Translations under genes and position numbers: made by a program
Notes under the pieces: generated by a model
What the model saw: the letters and a program-made list of their open reading frames with translations, nothing else
Database searches by the model: none
Told to the model about the DNA's origin: nothing
Source: Marsupella aquatica
Taxonomy: Eukaryota; Marchantiophyta
NCBI GenBank assembly: GCA_973895155.1
Contig: OZ316893.1
Coordinates: forward strand, 186,001-250,000
DNA length: 64,000 bases
Direction of reading: 5' to 3'
In this document: piece by piece, positions 1-12,621 of the stretch
Numbering within the stretch: the stretch's first letter is position 1
Layout: each line of letters begins with the position of its first letter

Positions 1-1723
1 AAAACACAAAGACACTTTCTAAGAACATAAACACAAAGAGATGTCGTTGGTTCCAGTTTATGGTTACAACGTGTACCGGCCAATCTAGGAACATTCATTT
101 CGGTTGAGTTCAATTCTCAGAGCATGCGAAGATTCTGTGCCACAGGATTGGGAAAGGCAGTTGGAGTGCAATCCGTCGAGAAAGCGGACAACAATGCGAG
201 ACCGATCGCAGGTACGTTGATGAGGTCATAATAATTCGCACCACCTCCTGTAAATCCATGGAATGGATCTGAGGAATTTTCTCAATATATTTCCTCTTTC
301 GTGCCTTGTGTAACAGGTTGATCTGAAAGACAAGTGGTGCAATTTGGAGATGAGGTCCAACAAAGTATGACAAGCTGAAGCCATCGACCCCACATACACG
401 TACATATTTTATTACACATTCAAAATGCGGTCACACAATGTATATATTCCAAAAATTCTTCCTTTCAAACCAGCTATGTATGAGCACGACCCCAGAGTAC
501 AGCGGGCTCTATTTTTGATAGATTGGTTTTGTAGTAGGTAGCATTGGCGCAATATGCGCTACACTGTAAAGCTTTAGGATTTAGGCTTTAGGGTTTAGGA
601 AAGAATGGAGGGAGTTGGCCTGTAGGGCGTGCTTTTCCCGACTATCGAGTTGGTTTTTACAATCTATGTATGACAGCGGAACTAAGCCTCTATTTTGTTC
701 AATGCAAAGCCTTCTCATTGGACGTCTTATAGCCATTCCAAACCCGATGACAAGAATACACCGGATTGGGTTCCGTTGAGTCAGCAGAGGCCGTACTAGC
801 ACTGCAACTGCTTCAGAAGGTAACTGAATTCATTCACCGATGTGGTAAGTGAAATAACTTGCGGCCAAAGTTAGCTCGAGTCTCAGCCGGTTAAGTACTG
901 TTGTGTTGTGACCAGTTTTGTGTAGTCAGATCGGCACTACAGATGGATACCAATCGAACGAACCTGAACTCACTCTGTTCCATCCACGGTCCAGAGCTAC
1001 CCTCCATTGTTTTATCGAAACTCGACACAGCAATCTAGAATTGCCCTAGCCGCTGCCATTTTACCCACACCACCAGTATATGATCCAAAAAACAAATTTT
1101 CCATACAACCCTAAACCATAAATCCTGAAAGGGATAACATAGAGCTCAAATCGGAGCTTCACCAAATTGGCCATTGAAGACCCAGTTTCAATTTGGCCAC
1201 CTCTTGAACCCTAAACGAACCATCAAAACAATGACATATATTCGTTGTCACCACACACCGTGGCAACCTTCCTTCTATTTCCCCAAGCATGATAAACAAG
1301 GGGACCTCTGTTGAATATTCAATTCGGGCTGAAGAGTCTCTTCAACCAACCAACCATAAAGTCAATGATGATAATGATACATCTCATTTTGTTTGACCGA
1401 AACCCAATTTTGGGAATGCTCGGCCCTCTCGTAAATATGAGGAACGTCACCGTAACCCGCCGAGTGTATCTAGAGGACAACGGTAATGTACACCCTAAAA
1501 TCTCACAAATAGTGTCAGATCAAAGCTTCTCTCATAAGTCTTGGAAGAAATACAAAAAAACTTAAAAGACAGATTGCTTTCAAATATGACCCTCTAATTT
1601 GCCGCACGCGATGTCCGGCTTCAGCGGAAGTCAGCCCTAAAAACGTCCGCCACCTCGAGACGAGCGATACAATAATGGGGCAAACATAGTTGGATAAAAA
1701 GTGATTCGAGCAATTCGCCAAAA
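1..1723. other. no gene recognised
   Basis: Short open stretches on both strands have no recognisable domain and no convincing start or splice context. Telomere-like CCTAAA/TTTAGGG words occur near 573-600 and 1110; such teloboxes are common in plant promoters and are not diagnostic here. Confidence 0.5.
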
Positions 1724-3718
1724 TTGTTCCGGCACCCGAACGAACGATACAAGTTTCGGAAATTAACTGTGGTTTTGCAAAGGTGTCCTTCCGTTCATTT
1801 CATGTCGAGCAGAAAGAGGTCTCACGCAGAGACTACTCAAAACACTGCAGTAATCGATGGCTCAAAAACCATTACAATAGCGGCAGAGGCCAACATTCGG
1901 AACTCGCGAACGGACACAGCTTACATTACTCAATTTGAGAGCATCTTCCGGCATGCCAAATGCCTGGGTATGGTCCGAATGGGTTGCGATATGACCTTGG
2001 CAGAGGCTGCATATTATCATCGGAATATACAATCAGTCTATGGCGATGCGGCGTCACTATGCATCGAGTACGATAGGACACCGCTTATTAGGGTGCTCAA
2101 CCAAGAATTGGCCAACATGTTTGGGATTCCAGGTTTAGTTCCATCGCAGCTCCCGACAAGAGTGAAGTGCACACCTTACACTCCACGGCAGATTATCGGC
2201 TTTTTGAGGTCAGACCGTGACTTGAGATCCTCGATCCGTGCCGGGAAGATCCAATACGGGACGGTGACAAATCTGGAGGTCCGCAAGTATATAGAGTTTT
2301 TCACCAAATGGGTGATGATAAAATCTGGTTACCATCATGGGACCATTGACCATATCACGATCGCCGCTCGAGTGCTCGAAGGCGAGCTCCACCCGTTGCA
2401 AGTGTGGAAGGCGGAGTTGCTTCAGAAACTCGGGTCCAAATCGGTTCCGCCTTATCCCTCACTTCTTGCTTACATCATTTGTTGGGTGCTAAAGAAAAGA
2501 TTGGTGAACCCGATCAGGGATGCCACCGCCATCCCTGATGTTGCACCGCAAAATCGCCAATGGCATAGGAGTCACCGGCAAAACGTTGCTTACAGTCATG
2601 CGGTCGGGGAAAACCGGGGAACCAGTGAATCCACCTTACCACATGGGACTGCAGCTAATCCGGAACAGGAAGAAGCACGCGCTGACAGTTCAGAAGGCGA
2701 AGAAGATCGTGGAGAAGAAGCCACTCTACTGGGAGCATACATTTTGCACAACTTCAGGGTGAGCAACCACGCCTTGCAATCCTCCACGGTGGAAGGCGGT
2801 TCGGAGGACGGACGGTTGGACGTGCATGTACAGAAACTGGAATCAGTAGATGCATCTCGATTGAAAGGTTTTGAATAGAGGGTAGCCGTCACTTCGGTAA
2901 ACAAGGCAACAGAGTTTGCAGAGAGCCCCAGCCGGAACATGGGATTTCATGAGGACGCCACAGGGTCATTGCACAAATTATCCGAGGATACATTATTACA
3001 CAAGGGAACGGTACAGAGCTTGACAATCGACGGCACGGATTTGGAACAGAGGTCAGACAAACTGGGGCCGTGTGAGCCTAGAATATGTAAGCAACTAGAC
3101 GTACTGAAAGAGGAAAATGCTAGGCTCCAGCGAGAGATACAGGACGAACGGAGCCAATGCCGAAAAGTAGAAGAAGAAGTACAGGGACTGAAGAAGCAGC
3201 TCGACGCGGATTTACAACTCCTAGACGACCTCACCTGACGTTTGCAAGAGGCAGGGAATCCCAAATTTGAGGCCAAGGAGTCCTTAATCATAGAAGCTTC
3301 GAAGGAAAGGGAAAAAGCCATGGAATTTTATCTTCACGAGGCACTGCACAACATTGCTGGATTTGACTTGTCCACATTAAATCCATTTTCAAGAGCAGCT
3401 TATCGAGTAAAGATGGCCCTGTTTCAAGAAGAAACCGAAAAAGCTGCCAAGCTAATACAACATATGGGGCAGGAAAATCAACAACTTTGACTGGCAAATG
3501 AGACCAATCTCCGGTACCGTTTGGATCAGGTGAGACCTGTATGCATCATCAATTCAATTACCGTAAAACTGAACCTAAAAACAACCACTGTAGACATGGC
3601 GTAACTGATGTGACTTTTTCAGTTTCCGGGGCTATATTGTCCACCCACCTCCTGCAAAGCAGAGAGGGAGGGGGAATCAGCAGCGCCCACGGAAATTGGA
3701 TACACGATCATGGCATGA
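1724..3718 (+). pseudogene. decayed coiled-coil protein gene (unknown family)
   Basis: One reading frame runs from about 1724 to 3529, broken only by three in-frame stops: TAG at 2876-2878, TGA at 3236-3238 and TGA at 3488-3490. Each is one C-to-T change from CAG or CGA. The first ~270 residues look globular (hydrophobic helices, a motif reading MFGIPG near residue 130). A charged, acidic linker follows. The last ~200 residues are heptad-rich coiled coil with stretches such as LKEENARLQREIQDERSQ. After codon Q at 3527-3529 there is a good donor (CAG|GTGAGA). A TTTTTCAG acceptor at 3622 keeps the frame open to a TGA at 3716-3718, so a two-exon gene is inferred. The plan (globular N-terminus, coiled-coil C-terminus) resembles the LTR-encoded protein at 30201-32849, but I see no clear alignment. 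Function is unknown; it may be TE-derived. Confidence 0.6.
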
Positions 3719-6094
3719 CTTCCCTATGCGGCCGAGGTTTACATTACCAATGTTTGTATGTATGGTCAGACACAGCTTTCTTTCAGGATAAACAAAGAAA
3801 ATTCAAATCCGCTCCGAGATTCAATAGTGTGCATCCGAGTGAGTATGGACCCTCCGTTCCCAGATGCAAAACTGAGTGTCAATTGCCCTAATGATGCAGG
3901 TATTGAATCGAAACACCCACGCCGCGCCACGCCACAACTCAACACAGGTGATGACGTAGGGATGTCGTGCGACTGTTGAATATCCAAAGGAGGGGAGTAC
4001 TCATCCGCGATGATAAATAATTCAACAGCCAGGTGCTACTACTGACGATTTAGAATTGGGGATTGGGTGGTATCTTCCAATATGCCATATCAGAAGTGTC
4101 GTGAAACTAATACACAACCAAGCGGTGCTCCATAGAAAGCAGTAATGGCCTGCAATAATCGCGTTCCCGCTCGAATTGTGTTGTTTTTGAAATCCTACAA
4201 GCACGAGCAGAGGATTCAACTTCGATATAATGACCTCGTTACATTAGTTCAGAACAAAATTTATTCCTCCCTCAACATTCATTTCCAATTTGCCTTCAAT
4301 AAAGTGACCGTTACATGTCAATGCTAATTACCAGTAAGCAAATTTATAGTGAAATTCTTTTACATCGCGTCGAATTCAGAATTCTGAACCAAAGAACCAG
4401 ATATGCAATTCCACACAAACAACTCATCGGGCCTATTGCAAAATTAAAATTGGAGAATGCTAAAATTAAGTTGCGTCTTCCCCCCTGCACAGTCCAAGAA
4501 ATATTCTATCCGAATGTCTAAACCCTGAAGCCGCGCTTTTCTCCTGCTAAAGAATCGACTGACAACAAGCCCGGAGGTTTCTTACTCTACACCACCACTA
4601 ATTGGTCTCATCTCGGAATTCATGTTGGTAAATCCTAATTTAAGAGTGGGGCAGGTATGAACAGGAAAAATAACACTAGGTAACCATAGTTAGGCTAACT
4701 TTAGTAGGAGACGTGGTTAGGTTAACTAGGATGCACACTATATGCCAAGCGCGTGGTGTTTGCTTGGATAAGTGGAACTTAGGCTCATTGTTATGATGCG
4801 GCCACTTGAGAGATGAGGAGAGCTTACACTGCAGAGACTTGGTATAGCAAACTGGCATAGAGTTCAGTAAAGCTCTCTTGTGTGTTCCCATGGATGTAGC
4901 CTCGAGGAGGTGATCAAAACATGTATGTCTTGTGTCTACTACTTGCGCGTTGGATGTGTCATGTGCTTACCATTGCGATAGTCATCTATGCTCAACAGTT
5001 TTGAGAATAGTTGATTATGCTTGAATGTGTGAGTGACTTTGAGATAATGCTTATGATCTTTTTGGTGTGTATTCAAGGAATATTTTTTGACTAGGGCCTA
5101 TTTAGTGGGAGATAGACTCAAGTGAGATCTTTTTCTAAGATTTGTCATGGTAACTACGATCAAGGTAAGGTTTGTATCATTGTGCATGTTTTTTATGACT
5201 AGAATTTGTGTTGATTTGTTTAATTTACTTGAGAAGGTACTTGATATTTTGTCCATCCAATTCTTGAAATGAGCAATTTTGTGTGAGTGAGTTACTAGAC
5301 AAATGTTGGGCTTCACTAAGAAACAACCCCGCTTTCATCGAGGATTCTCTCTTTTTCCCCATTCAATTAGTGTGATTGCTAAAAATGTTCTCTTATAAAG
5401 CTAAATCAAAGCATGCAGTCTATTCTATGCTTTAAAATCTAATTTTCACACACATGATAATATTTATCATAATATTGTTTATTTTAAAACAAATGATCAA
5501 AAAGGTTTAAATATAGCATTGTACCCGGGAACCCTCACTTCTTTTCTTCCTACCCATCACGCGCGAATGTAGAAGGATTTTTTTATTGGGTTTAGTGAAA
5601 AACGGGGTGAAATACTTTTAAATTTTTGTTCTAGAACATTAGGGTTATTTTAATCCAATTTTGAGAATCATAGGGTTTAGGGTAAAAAATTAAGTTAGGG
5701 GTAAAAAATTTCCTTAAAAAGAAACTTCAATGACTTAACTTTTAGGGTGTTTATTCCCCCAAAACTTCACGCTTGATATGGGACACCCCTTGGATTGAGG
5801 CCCCCGAGAATTTACCACAACACTTGACGCTTTTTATATGAATAATCATAGATTTCTTCAATTTCAGCAATGCTCTAAGCTTGGTAGGGGTAGTTGAGTA
5901 CATCTTTTATAATTTTGTTTCATACTGATATGGTTATCTAAGCACATTACATATTTAAGAAAGTGAAATTTGCCCTTTGTTGGATTCCAAAAATTAAGAA
6001 GTTAGTTGTTTGTACCTAACCATATTCACTTAATTTCATTATCAATCGTATACTATAATTATAACTGAAGGTCCACATCACATTATTCAAGCTA
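3719..6094. other. no gene recognised; AT-rich intergenic DNA
   Basis: Only short frames without domains. From about 5400 the DNA becomes strongly AT-rich, with simple runs such as repeated TTAGGGTAAAAAATT-like words near 5640-5720. It ends at the left TA of the pogo-like element. Confidence 0.5.
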
Positions 6095-6119
6095 CACTCT
6101 TTACAGTATTTAGTCTCAC
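6095..6119 (+). repeat. left terminal inverted repeat of pogo-like element
   Basis: Exact reverse complement of 7438-7462. The match continues outward through the TA and one further base on each side (6092-6094 against 7463-7465). Confidence 0.9.
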
Positions 6120-6535
6120 ACGCTCTAATTACTGTGAGGTTATATTTGAGGTAAGTGACGGTAATTAGGGTGTGTGACACTAATATGGTATGACACTAAT
6201 TGTGGTTACAAGTCAAATAGTGTCACATGTACACTTAAGTTAAAAAAATAGAATAGACTATAGTCAAAATTTGCTTATAAAAAAATGAAAAATGTGCACA
6301 ATATTTGATTACACTTTACAAAATTTACTACTGAGCAAACTTCAGAAACTTATAACTCTTTCCATATACTACTGAACATTGAGCAAACTTCAGACATTTA
6401 TAACTCTTTTCACATAATACAAAATTATAGTTTGAGGTACTCAACCACATTGAGCAAGCAAGATATGTTTGATTCACTTCTATCAATTATGAATAACATA
6501 TGTTGTCTCACATACGCTACAAACTGATATCCTGT

Positions 6536-7230
6536 TCACTCTCTTTCAACCTGTCCCCTGTGTCTCATCCTTGCAAGACGGCGTACAACCCCAAGAGAAG
6601 TGGGTTGAGCTGGCTCTTCACCTGGTTCACCAACTTCAGGAGCCACTTCAACAGTAGCATCAATATCAAGGCCAACTCGACTCCCTTCAAAATTCGCTCG
6701 ATACTTTGCTATGATATTTTGAAGCTCAGGTGTAAGTTGATCTTCAGACCATACACCAGTGACATTTAGAGACAAACCGGTCCTTATCATTGATTTTTGT
6801 GCATAAGACATGCCATGTCTGTCAACAGAATTGTTTACCTCAGCTACATAGTCCCTTGCCAATGTCAAAAACCACTGCTTGCCTGGATTTATCAATTTCC
6901 CAGATGTGCCTCGTGTCCCAGTCCCCATCCAGTGTCCCAGCAAGCAACATCTCTGCCTTCTTCTCTTCCCACCTCTTTGTCCAGGCATCCTTAATCTTTG
7001 AAATAACAAATGAATCACAGGGTTGGCAAAGGTAAGTTGAATTTGCTGATAGATACCTGATCTCTGTCAAAATTTCTTGCAAAGCTGCAACGGTACCTGC
7101 TGTCTGGTTGTGCCCATTGTAATTGTCCATCCATTGAATCTTGACTCTCCCTCGAATATCAGGCCTGCTGACTCTCCTTTCCCTGTAATACTTTTCCAGA
7201 CAAGCAGTGTTCACGCACACAGAGATGTCA
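6536..7230 (-). pseudogene. pogo/DDE_1 transposase fragment
   Basis: Two overlapping minus-strand frames together resemble the catalytic half of a pogo/Jerky-type DDE_1 transposase. The upstream frame (7220-6840) has IQWMDNYNGHN, which fits the second catalytic Asp region (family form: a DNAPSH-like block). It then has LSANSTYLCQPCDSFVISKIK, matching the family block around the third acidic residue (LPPNTT-x-QPMDQGVI). The downstream frame (7018-6536) continues with NPGKQWFLTLARDYVAEVNN, the region that follows in this family, so a frameshift lies near 6900-6960. The N-terminal helix-turn-helix half is missing. It sits wholly inside the TIR-bounded element and is its own transposase, now dead. 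Confidence 0.75.
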
Positions 7231-7437
7231 TTGAAAGTCTGGATAACTTTGGAGTGAGTCTAGTTTAGGGTTACCACCAATTATATATTGTTATCTCTAA
7301 TTATCAATATTTTTAAATATATATTAATTTTTTTTTCAAAATTGAAGGTGACGGTAAATAGTGTCAGTTGGCTGAAAATCAAGGGATACCCCTAATTAGT
7401 GTGTGTGACAGTAATTGTTAGTGACACTAATTGTTTC

Positions 7438-7462
7438 GTGAGACTAAATACTGTAAAGAGTG
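7438..7462 (-). repeat. right terminal inverted repeat of pogo-like element
   Basis: Exact inverted copy of 6095-6119, followed by TA at 7463-7464. Confidence 0.9.
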
Positions 7463-7464
7463 TA

Positions 7465-9759
7465 GTTAAGGCAATACACTTTAATATACTATTTAACACC
7501 AACTATAAGTTCAAAATTAAATAAACTTACAAGTTAAGGCACTGTAGTACACACATCTGCAAGAGTCAGGCAGTGTACTGTTTGAGCCCAGTTGTAACTC
7601 TAAAATCAATATAAGATTACAAGTTAAGGCATTCTGGTACACACATCTACAAGGTTCGGTGTACTGTTTGACCCCAGTTGTAACACTCAAAAAATCTATA
7701 TCAGGTCATAAGTTATGGCAATTGGTACACACATATGCAAGGGTTTGAGTATTGTTTAGGGTATTGTAACTTATACTCCAGATTTTACATTACAATAATC
7801 TAACATAATTAAATACCACTTCAAAACAATATTTTCATAACATCTTAATAATCTTTGCATCAAACCTCAATGTAAGCTTACCATGACGAAATCCGAGCTT
7901 ATTCACTCCATCTTTGACCCCTAGGTATATTTCTAATATTCTTTCCCAATTTACTTGTATGGTGCCCTTCATGAGCGTTGAGAGAACGCTTTATATGTTT
8001 CTTACCAAGCTGCTTATTTTTTAGCGGCAAATTTTGTAAATCCACTTATTTATAAAATCCACTTTATACCCAACCTGTACACAACAAGACTTTATGGATA
8101 TGGATGCTTCAATGTTGCTATTTTTTTCAAAGCCAAACTACTTAGTACTATCCAAGTTATTCTTATTCATTAGGCACCATAAAGGGCATAACCTACTTAT
8201 GTCAAATCCAAGCCTGTATAGGTTAAGTTAATAAGTTGGGTAGAGTTGTTTGCGTCAAGAAGTGCCATTACTCTTCACACGAGTCTTCACACGAGCCTTC
8301 ACACAGAAAAGCAATATAGGTGGTTGGATTCGAATGGTATGAAAGTTCTTTTTGAGTTAAGGGACCGCACGAGTATTTGCACACAAAATGAATCTGGATG
8401 GAACGATGGTTGGATTCAAAACATGTAACGGTATGAAAGTTTATTATCAGAGACTACACGAGCCTTCGCACGAGTCTTCTTCACACACAAGATGTTGATC
8501 ACTACATTCAAAATATGTAATGGCTGGATATTTATGGGGTGACATGGAATGTTCGCAGAATTTTCAGATTTACGGAAGTCTCTAACTGAAATGGGGGTGG
8601 ACAAAAAATCAGGATTGTGCAAGATTCTTTTTCTTAATATCTGTTTACTTTGACGGACAGGGTAATCGGGCTAGTTGTATCAGAGTGCCAAAAAGCACAA
8701 ACCGGGAGACTGGGTCCAACGAGCAAAGCAACCCAAATAAAGGGAAAGAAACAGAAGAGGGGAGGGCCCCAAGAAGAGCCAAAACTCCCAAGAGGCCAAA
8801 GAAGGCAAGGAGTCCCCCGTCACAACCAAGGAACCAAAATGTGCAGGTTGAAAGGATTCCCTGACATAGCATCATATTTTTATTGTTGTTAGCCTAGCCC
8901 ACTCAACTCACTGTTAGTCTTTTCCGATAGTGACATACTACAGTAGATGGCTCCAGAAATCATACTACAGCAAAAGTGAGGGCACACTCAATCTAGAGAA
9001 GAAGAGAACCAGCATTAAAGGCACTGAACGACTGTCCATTAGCGAAAATACATGAAGGAAAATCCAATTGCAAACAAAAATACATCGACCACCAGAATCC
9101 CAGGAAAGGAAACAAAATCAAAATCTACACTGAATTCAAAGGATAACAAATCACGGATGAACAAAGACTAAACGGACGAAGGTCCATCATTATTCAGAGC
9201 AAACAAGCCAACGATGCGCCAAAAATCACGTCCCGTCCACCCAAATAGCTCCTGCCATCAATCTCCTCTCCTCCATTCTGCATATGTCCGTTAAGCCTGT
9301 GACGCCACGCTAACCGTGCATATAGATCCTGAGCTCAATCCTAGCACTCATTTTCATACCAGAAACCTAGACACAAATCTGTTCCCTTTCTAATGAGAAA
9401 GAAGCCTTCGAAAGCTGCCAGTTAACACAATCCAACGCAACATGCAAACTCCATACCCGTAAGGGGGACTCCCCCACAGTGCAAAGGAGCCCTGGTACAA
9501 CCGCCAAAGGACCCATGGCTCGCTGCATAATAAACGCGGCCCAAGACCGAATGCTCTGAGAGGCAGGGCTGCTGTTCTGAGATTTCTTATTGAGCACAGA
9601 CAGTCTTCACATCTAATGCACCACCCTCTAATAAACCAAACAAACGGAATAATAGAACCATCCTCACAGCGACGAATGGTACGCTTTCCATTAATGAAAT
9701 GCTTAGTGGAATTGAGTCGATGAATGAATTGCCAAAGGAGGTGATTGATCTTTTAGGAT
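7465..9759. other. no gene recognised
   Basis: Short frames only. Near 7520-7760 a phrase of the type CAAGTTAAGGCA...GTACACACATCTGCAAG recurs three times about 100 bp apart, a weak degenerate tandem repeat. A small direct repeat of TCTTCACACGAG lies near 8272-8300. Confidence 0.4.
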
Positions 9760-10791
9760 TCCAGACGTTATTATATATCAAATGGATCGGATGGGATTTA
9801 CATCACATGGATGTCATAACCGCCGCCCTCAATGGGACACTAACTGACGAGATCTATATGCACCTATATTTCTTTCACTCAAATGGTGACCTTTTCATTC
9901 TTATGTTTTATGTCGATGACCTTCCGATTGATTGCTGGTAGTGATCCAGAGACTCACTTGAAAAATCCACTACAAGAATGACATGTCTTGACTACAGAAA
10001 CACGCACTGCTCCTTTTCATACGACTACATAATCATTGTCACGCAGTTGGCGAGCTTATATATATCTTCCTCACTCACACTAGACCAGACATGTCTTACG
10101 CAGTACCCATCATTGGGTACGATACACGAGCTCTCCTCAGAAACTCACTGGGATTCGGTTCAACATATTCTATGGTATCTACATGCAAACTTCCGACCAT
10201 GGCATCTCATTTCTTCGCTCTTTCAACAACCTCCCTTCAAGGACTTACCGATGCAGGCTTCCTTGGGTGCACTGAAACTCGACGCTTTCACGGTGCCTAT
10301 CTCCTCCGACTGGCGAATGGCCCTATATTTTGTACTGGTCTAGTAAATTACAATCAACTCTTTCCGATAGTACTACTGAACCTGAGTACAAAGCACTCTC
10401 GGAGGCCGCCAAAGAAGCAGTTCACATCCGTCGAATTTGCCAAAGAAGCAGTTCACATCTGTCGATTTCACATCTATCGACTTCTTGCTGAGATTGGTTC
10501 TACAACCACTCAGTCACCTATTCACTCGGATTTAGCAACACGCGTGCACCCCAACCACTGCCCGACATTCATCTTCATTGTCTAACCAGGGTTCAATCAA
10601 ATTGGCCAATCACCACTTCGACGGTAAACAAACACCACTTTATTAGGGAGTAAGAGGGGTGGAAACATCATTGTCCTACACATCAATACAAACAAAAACC
10701 CTGCCAATATCCTTACTGAGCCTCTAGATGATAATTTGAAAAACACCGATCATGCATGGGGCTTAAAAAAATCCATAGCTACTAAAACCTA
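9760..10791 (+). pseudogene. Ty1/copia pol fragment (reverse transcriptase and RNase H)
   Basis: Plus-strand pieces in shifting frames follow the copia pol order. Near 9785-9930, WDLHHMDVITAALNG...EIYM is followed, after an internal deletion, by the catalytic LMFYVDDLPI box (YVDD). Near 10090-10200, MSYAV and HILWYLHAN match the family blocks DxSYAV and ILRYLKGT. Near 10330-10440, SSKLQSTLSDSTTEPEYKALSEAAKEA (given here as its parts SSKLQSTLSDSTTEPEY and KALSEAAKEA) is the RNase H block. The end near 10690-10791 reads NTNKNPANILTEPL before a TAG, the usual copia pol C-terminus. Several frameshifts and deletions make it inactive. It lies in the same orientation as the polypurine tract and LTR at 11406-11639. 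Confidence 0.85.
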
Positions 10792-10793
10792 GT

Positions 10794-11318
10794 TCAGTCC
10801 TCCTTAAGCATTACACCTTTCCTCATCAGGAAGAACTCTGCCTTTGCCAACGTCCGAAAACTCTGATGGCAATTCCCTGGATATCCGCTCACTTCATTGT
10901 TCGCCTCTGTCAAAGTCGTGTAAATTCCTGGCCTTCTTCCCACTGCAACTGCATAAAATCGACGACGGGACATTCCAGGCTCCTCCATCGCTTCACCAAA
11001 TCGCCATTGCTTCATCAGCGCTTCCATGTTTGCTTGAGGGGCACTTGGCCGCTGCACTACATCGCTCTTCGATGACAGTTGCAGTACATCGCTCATCGAT
11101 GACATCACCGGATGCAACAATTGCGGTGACCCCACCTCCGCAGCAACTTCCTCTCCCCGGATCTCTACCTTTTTTGGTCTATTCTCCTTCAGCTCGGCAC
11201 CTTGCTCCCGGATCCATTGCGCGAACCTACTGCAGCCGACAAACAGTGCACGGAGCAACTGCACCAACACTTTCACGAATCCACTTGCCAGCATCAACAA
11301 CGCTTCTTGAGTCGACAT
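10794..11318 (-). CDS. protein with a viroplasmin / RNase H1 N-terminal-like domain
   Basis: An intact minus-strand frame of about 174 codons from ATG at 11318. Residues ~1-35 form a hydrophobic/amphipathic helix, possibly membrane-associated. The middle is low complexity. The C-terminal ~50 residues include RRFYAVAVGRRPGIYTTLTE, then a conserved-looking Y-P-G and QSFRTLAKAEFFL. This is the pattern of the Cauli_VI/viroplasmin fold shared by caulimovirus P6 and the N-terminus of eukaryotic RNase H1 (FYAV-xxGxxPGIY ... GYxGxxxKSFxxxxEAxxFL), which binds RNA:DNA hybrids. No RNase H catalytic domain follows. It lies antisense between the copia pol end and the copia polypurine tract. That makes it either a gene fragment captured by the element or an accessory ORF. 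Whether it is expressed is unknown. Confidence 0.6.
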   Translation of the reverse strand: MSTQEALLMLASGFVKVLVQLLRALFVGCSRFAQWIREQGAELKENRPKKVEIRGEEVAAEVGSPQLLHPVMSSMSDVLQLSSKSDVVQRPSAPQANMEALMKQWRFGEAMEEPGMSRRRFYAVAVGRRPGIYTTLTEANNEVSGYPGNCHQSFRTLAKAEFFLMRKGVMLKED

Positions 11319-11405
11319 CTCCCACCTCGAACCTTCGGACAAATTTGATGTTGTGTTTGCCTTGAGGCCGAATCAAAGTAGACCGTTTGCTTCACTCACT
11401 TAGTC

Positions 11406-11414
11406 GAGAGGGGG
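11406..11414 (+). other. copia polypurine tract
   Basis: GAGAGGGGG lies immediately before the LTR start TGTTGG, the expected plus-strand primer position of an LTR retrotransposon. Confidence 0.75.
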
Positions 11415-11639
11415 TGTTGGAAATCAACTCGTAATAAGATGACTTATAACGAGGCCGGCCTCAACGGTCATCCAGTTTGACGCCTCCACTCCACTTTCTC
11501 CCCGGCCCCCACTGCTATCTGTCTGTCTGAGGTACCGTTGATGTTAGGTCTGTCTGCCCTACCGTCGATTCTCAGCTACTTGTAGGGGAGGCATGACGGA
11601 CACCTCATGTAGCAAGCACAACATCTGCTTCTACCAACA
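11415..11639 (+). repeat. copia 3' LTR
   Basis: Starts TGTTGG and ends CCAACA, a perfect 6-bp terminal inversion, 225 bp long and directly after the polypurine tract. No matching 5' LTR is visible upstream of 9760, so the element is 5'-truncated or its left part is too decayed. The right edge is set by the CCAACA inversion only. Confidence 0.65.
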
Positions 11640-12621
11640 ACATTGTGATGACAGGTAATGCACTGCTCGCGAGTGTCGTGCAGCATGCCCTCGCGTTGAA
11701 AGGCATTGAGATGACACACCTGAGGTGGGCATTGACTGCTTCATGTGGACATTGCACCTGGGTTCGAAGTATTCCTTGCCTTGCCTTCTGAAAGCTACTC
11801 CTACAAATGCTTCACACTGCACGTGATCAATTGTCATTACTGAGAATCAGTCATGCGGAACCCGCGACCCCCAGTGAGTGTGGTGGCTCGTACATCACAC
11901 AAGATTTTGTGACTGACGAGTTATTTTTGGGCATACGGTATTCCTTCGCAGCTGTAGTGACAAGAGCACTTTGTCATGGGACACATGTACCGTTTTTTGG
12001 TAGAGTGTAAGGAGGATGTTACTCCCAATTTTGTAAAGATGTTTGTAAATTTTGGCACTTGATGTGTTGTGTTGACTGATATTTGTAAACTTTGGTGCGA
12101 ATTTAATTTCCCTATCAAATGATGCAAAAAGCAATTAATTTCCTATTAAACGATGCAAGCAATTACCTAGCATGTTCTTGCTTGGTTAAGTTCTGTGTAT
12201 TGGATACGGCAGTGAGATGATTGACTGTACTAAGATTATTACTCGCACTCTCCATTGACTGGGAATGTGACGGATGCCACAAGTTCGCAAACGGCACTAC
12301 TTTGGTTTGTTTGCTTTCGTTCCTTGGAAAGTCTACAAAAGTTCCAACCTCGACAAAAGTCTTCAAACAAGACCGATCGAGTCTGATTGAAGTCGGCAAT
12401 TAGCTGCAACTCAGGCGACTCGGTTATCACATCTGGTTCTGCAAACTCTGCTCGTAGCAGGGTCAGAACTCGGGAGGGTTTCTGGCCTGTGATCTATGCA
12501 GAATGAAGGAGGGATTGGGATAAGCTCTTAGGGCAAAGGCATTGCTTGCTCTGTTTTGTGGACACGGAGAAGTCCAACTCAATATAGTGGAGGTCTTCCC
12601 TCGCTGCTGCGATGAGGTGTA
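11640..12621. other. no gene recognised
   Basis: Nothing with a domain is seen on either strand. Short frames at 11895-12134 and 12463-12700 (-) have no recognisable content. Confidence 0.4.

Larger units (their letters stand above)
6095..7462 (-). mobile_element. pogo-like (Tc1/mariner superfamily) DNA transposon, inactive
   Basis: The outermost 25 bp at each end are perfect inverted repeats (start CACTCTTTACAGTATTTAG). They are flanked by TA on both sides (6093-6094 and 7463-7464), the target duplication typical of Tc1/mariner and pogo elements. Inside, on the minus strand, are remains of a DDE_1-type transposase. Subterminal GTGACACTAAT-like words recur near both ends (about 6175-6235 and 7400-7430). 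Total length 1368 bp. The transposase is frameshifted, so the copy is not autonomous. Boundaries are seen directly; family assignment rests on the transposase motifs plus the TA duplication. Confidence 0.85.
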
